A stretch of DNA of 64,000 nucleotides from positions 296,920 to 360,919 of the forward strand of contig JAGFNQ010000703.1 of NCBI GenBank assembly GCA_024364735.1. The letters are read 5' to 3'. Of this stretch, positions 55,700-64,000 are shown one piece after another. Position 1 is the stretch's first letter. Each line of letters starts with the position of its first letter. Position numbers and translations under genes: made by a program. The stretch comes from Boesenbergia rotunda (lineage: Eukaryota > Streptophyta > Magnoliopsida > Zingiberales > Zingiberaceae). The notes under the pieces were generated by a model. It was not told the DNA's origin, did no database searches, and was given only the letters and a program-made list of their open reading frames with translations.

Positions 55700-56548
55700 T
55701 CTAATTTATTAAATTCCCCTTCCCTTGAGCATTTGGTATGGTAGTGTCCTAGCTCACCACACGTGAAGCGCCTTATATGCTTCTTCTCCTCCTTTTCCCT
55801 ACAACCCATGTTAGAATTTAAAGCAATTGACTTGGGTTTAGGGTTTAGCTCCTTTTTCTTACCCTTTGGACACTTGTCCTTATAGTGTCCATTTTCATTA
55901 CACCCAAAGCAAATAATGTGGTCCTTTGACTTTGCCTTGGTGGAGGTGGAAGCTTCTTCTTGCTCCGGTATTGAAGATGGTCTCTCCTCTCCCTCAATCC
56001 TTGAAGTGAAGACTTCTTCTTTCCCTTTTGATGAAGTGGATGATTCTTCAATTTCTTATGTTACTTTACTTGAGGAGATGGATGAATCTTTTTCTTCTTT
56101 CTCCTCTTTTTTGGATGTTGAGCTCCTTTCCTCATCCGATTGGTCCTTCTCCTCTTCTTGGACCATTAAGCTCATTTCCTTGGACTCTTCTACTACTTGA
56201 GCTTGTATAGGGTTTAGATGTAAAGCTATCATCTTGCTCCATAGCTCGTGAGCATTTTTGTATTGACCTACACAACTAATTATATCATTAGGCAAAACCT
56301 TAAGTAATATTGAAATTACCTTCTCATTTGCCTTTGATTGTGTTTGTTGCTCCTTGGTCCAATATCTTGGTCGGAGCTTCTTCCCATGCTTATCCTTTGG
56401 GGGCTTCAAATGATTCTTTTAGTGAGATCATTAGATCCCAATCCATATTGAACCATACCTCTATCCGCATTCTCCAATAATCAAAACTCTCGCGGTCGTA
56501 GGGAGGTGGAGTATAGATATCGTCTCCTAATCTTTCTTCGAGCACCAT
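55700..56548 (-). pseudogene. Gag N-terminal region with zinc knuckles, frameshifted
   Basis: The start is MVLEERLGDDIYTPPPYDRE at 56548, then FDYWRMRIEVWFNMDWDL and HELWSKMIALHLNP, matching the gag at 19359 (FDLWKSKIENYFMMEIEQ, KELWSKLARLHENP). After frame changes near 56400 and 56056, a knuckle CFGCNENGHYKDKC is seen near 55900 and a degraded second one (GELGHYHTKC) near 55750. There is no protease or RT anywhere in this element. Confidence 0.78.
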
Positions 56549-56599
56549 TTCTTCTAGCTCTTGCTCTCCTGGCAGTTGGTCCGTAGACAAGCGACCCCG

Positions 56600-56611
56600 G
56601 CTCTGATACCA
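56600..56611 (-). other. Primer binding site of minus-strand gag-only Copia
   Basis: On the minus strand TGGTATCAGAGC, two bases from the LTR at 56614. Confidence 0.88.
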
Positions 56612-56613
56612 CT

Positions 56614-56825
56614 TGTTGAGATCGATGCGTACGGTTAGAGGGGGTGAATAGCCGATCACCCACTTTGGTCACCGATTCTTCCTACATGTGTTAGCGTGCG
56701 CAAGCGGAACTATAAACAATATAAACAATCAAACACTAACACCAAACTTTTACGTGGTTCGGAGATGATACTCCTACTCCACGGTTGTCTATAAGGTGGA
56801 CGATCCCGATCCGTCGGTGGATGAC
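56614..56825 (-). mobile_element. 5' LTR of minus-strand gag-only Copia, interrupted
   Basis: TGTTGAGATCGATGCG to GGTGGATGAC, matching the first 210 bases of 52822-53808. It stops where an Athila/Tat-like LTR begins at 56826; the rest presumably lies beyond the window. ATGAC (56821-56825) would be the target duplication. Confidence 0.85.
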
Positions 56826-59562
56826 TGATAAGTACCATTTTTGTTGATTATTTTAATTGTTAAAATCCATGTTTGACCCATGTTTTACTTGCTTAATTGT
56901 GATTTTACCCTAGGTTTTAGGATTTCCTCTTATTTGGACTTAATTGCAAAATTACACATATTTGGATTATTTGACCACTAATTTTCTGATATATTTTTGT
57001 AGGCATTAAAGGATCCTGGACCTAGGGCATACTGTGTCAAACTTGAGTCGGAAGTGGAACCGGATCGAATTATCAAGCGTACGATTAATCCGGGCCGTCC
57101 GATTCAAAAGCGGCTTGATCTGAGCCATCCGGGACAATCTGAAGAAATCTGAGCTAGGGTTAGGGTTGATCAAGCACTCTGATCAAGATCTGAAGGTTTC
57201 ATCCCAATCAGAGCTAAATCAACCGTTGGATCAAGCTTGGAGGGCTCTAGATCGTCCATTCACAGATTGAGTTGATCTGGACCATCCGTTGCACATCTGG
57301 AGGATCTGAGCTACCACGAGGTAGATCCTGACCCCAGATCATCATCATCAAAATTTGGATCAAATCAGAGCAAGATCAGCCGTTGGATCTCCTCCGATCA
57401 ATCTGGGCCGTCCGTTGATAACTATTTAATCAAAACTTCACAGCAGCTCTTCCCTGTCGCGTCTCCGCCGCAGTTCTTCGTCTTCTTCGTGTTTTTCACT
57501 ATTTCTTAGCTAGATTTCTTCATCAAGGAGGCGCGATCACTCAATCCTTCATCAAAGCAAGGGCTAGGTCAGTGAAGAGAGTCTCTGTGAGGTTTCAGAT
57601 TGGATTTTTGCTCAATACCAAAGCTGCGTGAGGTTTCAGCAGTTTGGGTATCCGATTTCAGCGAGCTCAGCTTTGCACCATCGCCACTGCATCCGAGCTA
57701 TCCAGAGGGGTTCCCTGGAAGGTCTCGGTCATTCCCTAATCACAATCGCAAGCCACCACGGCGAGTTTGAAGGATTCGGAAGCAAATTTCGGCTTGAGCA
57801 GGGTCTGAACTGATTTAGTAGCAGATACACTTCTTCCATTGATTTGCGGAGCTTGTGGGTCCGAGGTTCTCCCTTGATTGACGACCAAGGAGCTCTTGAG
57901 TTGGAGAATGGTTGAGGAGTAGCTTAGATAGTTAAATTTCAGTTTGTTTAGCTGTAATTTCGTTTCTGCACTTGGTTTTGTTTCTATCTTGGTTTAGATT
58001 CGTTAACTTGGTTTAATGCATAGTTTCTGCTGTAATTAGGGTTTAATCCAATCAGTTAAGTAATTAGGAAGCTTTTCTAGTGGATAGTTGTGTTAAATTT
58101 CAGTTAATTTCAAATTTATGCTTGCGTGCCAACTGTATTTCTGCAATTCCATTTTATTTCTGCACTCTTCAATTGTGTTACTTCAGTTTCGATTTCAGCA
58201 CATCAAAAGGTTATTGTTTGGTGAACCTTTGCATTAGATCTCCACTTGATAAATTTGTTTATGCATTTGGTTGTAGCGTATCAGTTTCCCTGTTTTCAGT
58301 TTCCCATGTTTGCGCATCCAAAGTTGCTAAATTCAGTTTAGATTTCCTGCAAATCAGTTCTTGTTTTGAGTATCAACTGATAGTATCTGAATTGAGAATC
58401 ATCTAACCTTGGTTTTTTTCTGAACTTTCATTGGAGCTTGGTTCATTTCATTAGCATTTGGAATCAAATTTTGAGTATCAGTTTCTGAATTTCTAGATCA
58501 TCACTGTATTTGACAGTTTCTGGCTTGTTGTTTAAAAGGTTTCGATTCATTATCTCTAAATGCTGCATCAATGGAACGTTAGACCTTCTAAATCCCATCT
58601 GAGAGCTAATTGAGAAATCACTTTCAGCTAGCTTGCTTGATTGTTGTATTGGCATCTGATTTGTTGCTAATTTCTGTTTTAATGCTCAGAATTTCTGCAT
58701 TGCAATTCTGCAAGTGTGGTTTACAGCCTTTGAAGTGTATCAAGTAGAGTTAGTTTCTCTCTGAACCTTTCTGAAAATTAGATCGCCCACTTGTATTTAG
58801 TCAGCTTGATGTTCCTGCAGTCAATTCATGCGACAAGCTGAATTTAATTCAGCATTCAGATTAATATTCTGAATTTTTCCATGCAATTGCTGTAATTTAG
58901 CTTTTATTTCTGACTTATTTCATTCATCCATGCCATTTGATCGACTGTGAACTGCTGCACCTCTCAGCTTACTATTTCTGCAAAGTAACTCCATTTCTAC
59001 AACTCCCAGTTATCAGTTCTATAGCTGCATCAGTTGAGTTTCGCATTGGAGTCTTGTTGCATCTGAAATTAATCATCTTGCTTGGTTTTTACATCCCAAT
59101 TGCTATTGCATTTCAATTCTGCATAGAGGTTTATTTTCCTGCATCTCACTTCTGCAAATTGAAGAAATTCTGTACATCAGTTTGGGGTTTCAAATCCTTT
59201 TGAAAATCTGCAGTTAGTGACATCTTGGCAGGTGGTATCAAGTAAGATCCTGTTTTAGTTTTAATCGAATTGCAGCACTGATTTATTCTTTCACTTAGCA
59301 TCCGTTTTGCATTCGAAATCAGACCTGTTTTCCAAGAATTGGCTAGGTGCTTTAAGTGATTAAGGGGTGAATTGGTTGAATCATTAATTGCCACCACTTT
59401 GTTTATTCATGAGCTAAGTTTCCTTTCCTTTCCTTGCGATTCCATTTCTATTTGAAACCAAAACCCAATCACATTCGAAACCCAAATTCACAAACGACAC
59501 CTAAATACAAGCGCGAATCAAACAAACTCTCAACTAGTCCATTGGAAAAATACGACCTGTGG
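56826..59562 (+). mobile_element. Athila/Tat-like LTR, interrupted
   Basis: Starts TGATAAGTACC and follows the 3.05 kb LTRs at 6754 and 15016 in order (GGATCCTGGACCTAGGGCAT, CGGGCCGTCCGATTCAA, AAGCGCGAATCAAACAA) but is clearly more diverged. It stops after TACGACCTGTGG; the last roughly 130 bases of a full LTR are missing because a gypsy LTR begins at 59563. No coding frame. Confidence 0.88.
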
Positions 59563-62404
59563 TGTTAGAATTTGATAAATTTTTAAGGGCTAAAAAGAAA
59601 ATTTCCTAAATTAGGGACTCAAGTGCAATAGTCTAAGTAAATAGGAGGGGTTGAGGGTAAAAAATCCGCTTATTAGGGCTCGGTGGCGGCGGTTTGCGAG
59701 CACAGATCGCGCGAGCCCCTTTCCTTTTGTTTCCTCTTCTTCTCCGCTCAACCCTTCTCTGCCGACGATCGATAGAAGCAGTCGATTTCGATCACCCTCG
59801 GCCGAGCAGAACACTGAAGCCGGTCGCGTACCTCATCTTTCCGTTGGGAGGGAGACGCGGAAGGGGGGAAAACTTCGATCTAACTGTCGGCGGCTCCTCA
59901 TTCTCTCCGACGAGTAGAGGTGAGTTAGGGTTTTTGATCGAGTTTTCTTCCACGATTGTGATGCGAATGTCAATGGCGTTGGACTCTGAAATTCTTGGTC
60001 TAAATCGTTGGCTGATTTTGTGGGTATCTGCGATGTAGGGATGTTGTGATTGAACCTCTTCCTCTACCGTTCTCGCCCTATTGGAGATGAGCCCGGGACG
60101 CAGGGCACCGTAGACTGTTGAGTGCTTCCGAGGATATTTGCTGGTTCTTGCAGATTGCAACAGTGGAGTCGTGAATCACGAGTAAGGATCAATCTAGATT
60201 TCTGATTGAATGGGTTGTTCTTATTGATTTCGATCTCAATTTTGGGATTCGGATGATGCTGTTGGTATAGATCATGGGTTTCCCTTTGTGTTCTTCTTTT
60301 GCGATGTGAAGATCCTGTTTTTGGGATGGTATAGACTGAGGTAAAGTTTTAATTGGAGATCGAGCTTTGAACCTAAGTTCTATTTGGATTTGTGGTTCTC
60401 TAATCATGGTGCGGATACCTGCTGTTCTGATAGTTCTAGTATTAGATTGGATACTGCTCGATTTGAGTTGATCTCGGGATAAAGGGTGTGTTGTGGGTTC
60501 TTGCAGTTTTGATGGATCACAGATTTAATGGCTAGGGTGTCATTTATTATGTTCCACTGTGAGTTTTAGTAGTGTATGGGTGGATTTCTGATCATTGCCG
60601 TGAGCTAGCTTGGGAAGGAATTGAGATATAAGGTCAGGATTAAGTGAGATTAATTCTTAATTAGGGTTAAATCTAATGGAACTTAGGGTTAGCCTAATGA
60701 TGTGATTGGGATTACCATGAACCACACTTAGGGTTTGGATGGTTAAATCCGATTTTCATATGGGTGTCTAGTCTATTTATTATTCACATAAATAGCTAAG
60801 ATTGTATATGTGATACAGGTCGTGGACACGACTATTTGGACTTCGTTTGCGACAGATATTATTTCAGACGGGGGTTTTCACTCACGATTCTACTATATCG
60901 GAGGCGGGTACCTCTGACTTATCTTTTAGATTAGTCCTAGCAGATATGCTTGATATGCTATATTTAGCGGTAGGGTAGTGTATTATTTTATACCTGCTCT
61001 ATCTTTGCTGATACTGTATTTGATATACCTGACATGTGATACCTACACCATTAGGATCTAGGCTATGATATATTATTTATGATCCTTGCATATCATGTTG
61101 ATATAGGTGGATTAGATAGTGGATGCTGTTTGACCACAGTCATGCATCATCGTGCACTGCGTATCACTGTCGAATAGTGGCCCCTTATGGGTGAGTCAGG
61201 TTGACAGTCATACTGAACCATCCATACGGCCACTCATGGGTTAGTGGTTGACGGGGTATGGGTAGTGTGCTCTGTGCTGCTCCGCTCATGCACTCATTGG
61301 GTTAGTGAATCGGAGCGTGGTAGCAGGCAGAGGTCCCTCCTTGAGTAGCCCATATACCAGGAGTTGAGAGAGAGAAGTCTCTCCCCCATTTATATACATG
61401 GGGTAGGTGTTAACACTCAGATAGAGATATCCTCCAGAGATGACCTGGGGCTGATAGTGATACAGCCAGGATAGGTGATGGCCTGGGGCTGATATAGATA
61501 CCGCCAGGATAGGTTTTGGCCTGGGGCTGTTATTGATATAGCCAGGATAGGTGATGGCCTGGGGCGGATGTAGATATCGCCAGGATAGGTTTTGGCCTGG
61601 GGCTGTTATTGATATTGCCAGGATAGGTCATGGAGTAGGGGTGTTACACCGACAGCATACCGTCTACTCGGTTGCTCAGGAGTAGCAGCGGCAGAGTACG
61701 GACGGCAGTCACAGCTCTACGCAGGAGGGTGAGCGGACACTTGCCCGTGCTTGTTATACCTGGATGTTGCATTTGTTTGACATGCACATACAGGAGACCC
61801 TTATGTCAGTTTCGACGACTCAGCTACCTTGGTATGATGTTTCTATCCCTGTTCCAGTTATGCTTACCACTGCATGTACCTGTGTTATTTCGATAGCCTG
61901 TTACTCTATTGCTAGCTAGACTATCTTGTATATCTGATGAGATATTCGCTGAGTATTGTTACTCACCCCGTTAGCTCCCGGTTTTTATTTCAGGATGATT
62001 GTCTGGAGTGCCCGGCAGCCTGTCCCAGTTCGCGTATTTCTTCGAGATGAGTCCGGGATGTCTCTTTTACTTTGTTGGTGGTACATGTTGGTACCCGTCT
62101 TTCTGTTTATTTTACTTTACTTTTCCGCTGCTACATTCGTGTTTGATTTTGCCATTTCATATGGTGGTATATTTGTACTTTTGTGAGCCATGGAGGCCGT
62201 GTGCTTTGCATTTGTCGTAAGTCGTACCGGTACGCAGTTTTTATCATCGTCTTGCTTTTGTGTATTCCAGACGGTTGTTCCAGCCCTATAGGCTGCGGTA
62301 CAGCCAGCTGAGGTGGTCGTAGAGGTTAGGGTTCATCATTGTCCGTCGATCGAGGGAGCGGCCATTTGGTCAGTATCGGACCGGCAGCTCCTTGGGGCGT
62401 GACA
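59563..62404 (+). mobile_element. 5' LTR of a Ty3/gypsy element
   Basis: 2842 bases, TGTTAGAATTTG...GGGGCGTGACA, followed by a Met-tRNA-type primer site. It contains CATAAATAG near 60788 and a five-unit tandem repeat at 61434-61633. Related to the LTR at 39130-41957. Confidence 0.9.
61434..61633. repeat. Five-unit tandem repeat, about 39-bp unit, in gypsy LTR
   Basis: Units of the form TGGCCTGGGGCTG-TTATTGATAT-GCCAGGATAGG, with alternating GTGATGG and GTTTTGG joints. CCTGG and CCAGG arms make each unit a weak hairpin. Confidence 0.85.
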
Positions 62405-62409
62405 ATTTT

Positions 62410-62422
62410 TGGTATCAGAGCC
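62410..62422 (+). other. Primer binding site of gypsy element
   Basis: TGGTATCAGAGCC, five bases after the LTR end at 62404. Confidence 0.9.
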
Positions 62423-62613
62423 AGGTTCTCGAGATACCTTTTGACCTTGTGGGTGTTTTGGACCTTGTGCCGGAGTCGTTTTCTCGTTGGACGTGATTGG
62501 GACATGGCGGCGACCGGACAGCTCCAGGCGTTGATCGTACCTTCTGTTGCAGGTTTTGTTATTAATTCTAAAATTATTAGGCAAGTAATAATGATTGGCA
62601 TATCCCTACAGGT

Positions 62614-64000
62614 ATGCCGCGACGTATTGAGTTGACTCCACCCCGCTGACCCGGTGGGCCGGGTCGACCCTCACATCGGACGACGCGAGTGTCGCAGCAG
62701 GCGACGATGACTGGGACAGAGGGGGTTCCGGTGAGACGGACACGGACCGGGTCCGATGGCCGAGGACGAGCTTCCTCCGAGACTCGTGATGATCAGAGAT
62801 CTCAGTCTCCACGGATACCGTCTCCATTTTTGACCGCAGTACCCGTGGTACCTCCGGTAGGTCCCACTGCAGCATCAGTCCCAGTGGCGCCTGCTACAGC
62901 ACCTCAGGATGCTGCATCATCGATGATGCAGCAGATGATGCAGCAGCAGAGGGAGCAGCATCAGCAGATGATGCAGCAGATGTTTCAGATGTTTCAGACA
63001 CCGGCTGTCCCACCATCCGCCCCACCAGCATCTGCTCCTGCTCCTTCGGAGCCCCAGACTGCACAGCCTACGGAGATACAGTCGCAGGGGCCGACGGTAC
63101 CATCCGGGGATTCTGCAGTCCCCTCGGCGGTTCCTCTTCCTTCTTCCACTACTACTACCACTATTCCGAGTCGATCAGTGGCTCGGATTCCGGCATTAGC
63201 ACAGGCGGCCAAGGGCCGTCTTACCCTGTTCCAGGGAGCTGCTGATCCGACCGTGGCTCACACTTGGCTGGAGACGCTAGAGAGGACATTTCCATACCTA
63301 GAGTGTACTGACTTGGAGCGGGTTGAGCTTGCAGCATATCATCTGCGCGGTCGAGCGGAGACATGGTGGATCACTCAGCGATCGGTTATGGGCACTCAGC
63401 CGGTCACTTGGGAGAGATTTCGCCAGGCCTTCACCACTCAGTACTTCCCAGCTGCACAACAGATGGCCAGATGGCAGGAGTTCTTGGAGATTCGTCAGGG
63501 AGAGCAGTCGGTGGCGGATTATGATGCAGAGTTCCATCGACTGTCCGAGAGTTGTCCTGAGATGTTTCCCGGAGATCGTGAGAGGATGAGGCATTTCATT
63601 AGAGGGTTGGCTCCTTATATCCAGTCCAAGATGTCTCCTTGGGATCTGACCTCATATGGACAGGCACTGGATCGCGCTTTACATGTGGAGGCGTTACAGC
63701 AGAGACTATCCTCAGAGCGGAAGAAGGAGAAGAAGACCTCACAGACTTCTCAGTCCCAGTCCTCGCGGAAGCGGGGTAGACAGGAGCAGTCGACACAGGA
63801 TGCTTCTGGGGCGCCTCTCGGCCTCGGAAGACGGGAGGTTCCACGTCCGGAGTTACTCAGGCCTCGGGGCGTGACCAGCAGAGTTCCACGACTTACCAGT
63901 GCGCTTGGTGTGGTTCCAAGGGGCACGATAGATCGACTTGTACCATTGGACGAGCTGTTTGTTTCCATTGCAAACAGCCTGGCCATCGGAGACGCGACTG
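62614..64000 (+). pseudogene. Ty3/gypsy gag, early stop and late frameshift, runs off window
   Basis: ATG at 62614 (MPRRIELTPPR), then TGA at 62647-62649, one C-to-T change from CGA. The frame then stays open through an Arg/Pro-rich part, a Met/Gln run (MMQQMMQQQREQHQQMMQQM) and the retrotransposon gag domain: WLETLERTFPYLECTD, AETWWITQRS, RQAFTTQYFPAA, FLEIRQGEQSVADYDAEFHR. Around 63810-63840 the meaningful frame shifts; in the new frame two zinc knuckles appear, CAWCGSKGHDRSTC and CFHCKQPGHRR. This order is typical of chromovirus-type (Tekay/Del) gag. Protease and RT would lie beyond 64000. Confidence 0.88.

Overview
The window is repeat-dominated nuclear DNA from a flowering plant. I recognise only two intact host genes; almost everything else is LTR retrotransposons, several nested inside one another, plus MITEs, two SINE copies and a captured gene fragment. 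Many SIRE-type Copia, Ty3/gypsy and Athila/Tat-like elements, a two-domain plant saposin gene and a small secreted-peptide gene indicate an angiosperm. A large-genome monocot is my impression, but the sequence does not settle the species. There is no operon, CRISPR array, rRNA or tRNA gene.

Left block (1-31450) is a four-level nest. The outermost layer is a minus-strand Copia LTR and leader (28552-31450). Into it went a minus-strand SIRE-type Copia (before 1 to 28551; LTRs 1-859 and 26321-28551; gag, protease, broken integrase, RT lacking YVDD, RNase H, and a third env-position ORF). Into that went a plus-strand gag-only Copia (6556-24105; LTRs about 1.36 kb). Into its 5' LTR went a plus-strand Athila/Tat-like non-autonomous element (6754-18065) with 3.05 kb LTRs, a 5-bp target duplication, a tRNA-Asp primer site and one long unusual protein. 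A 425-bp hAT-type MITE sits in the SIRE 3' LTR.

Middle block (31451-43432): a fragment of a CPSF-A/DDB1-type host gene, partly inverted, next to a gypsy LTR (33785-36459); a minus-strand gypsy LTR fragment; a small secreted-peptide gene (37950-38219, minus) with a TATA box and W-box cores; another gypsy LTR carrying a SINE with a 15-bp target duplication; PIF/Harbinger-like MITEs; and a 339-bp direct duplication flanking the gypsy LTR and MITE.

Host gene block (43433-48790): a five-exon saposin B gene on the minus strand (237 aa, two complete six-cysteine domains). Its first coding intron carries a gypsy/SINE remnant and its 5'UTR-side intron a three-copy 224-bp tandem repeat.

Right block (49100-64000): a degenerate gag-only Copia with one LTR (51695-52609), then a second nest: a minus-strand gag-only Copia (52822-56825), cut by an Athila/Tat-like LTR (56826-59562), itself cut by a gypsy element (5' LTR 59563-62404, gag running off the end).

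Most striking are (i) the non-autonomous Athila-like element, whose only long reading frame encodes a Gln/Phe-rich region followed by about seven acidic 27-residue repeats and three W...NRLRPPE repeats; and (ii) the Copia families each carrying their own array of short palindromes in both LTR and untranslated region, with stem changes in the SIRE LTR repeat that keep the hairpins paired.
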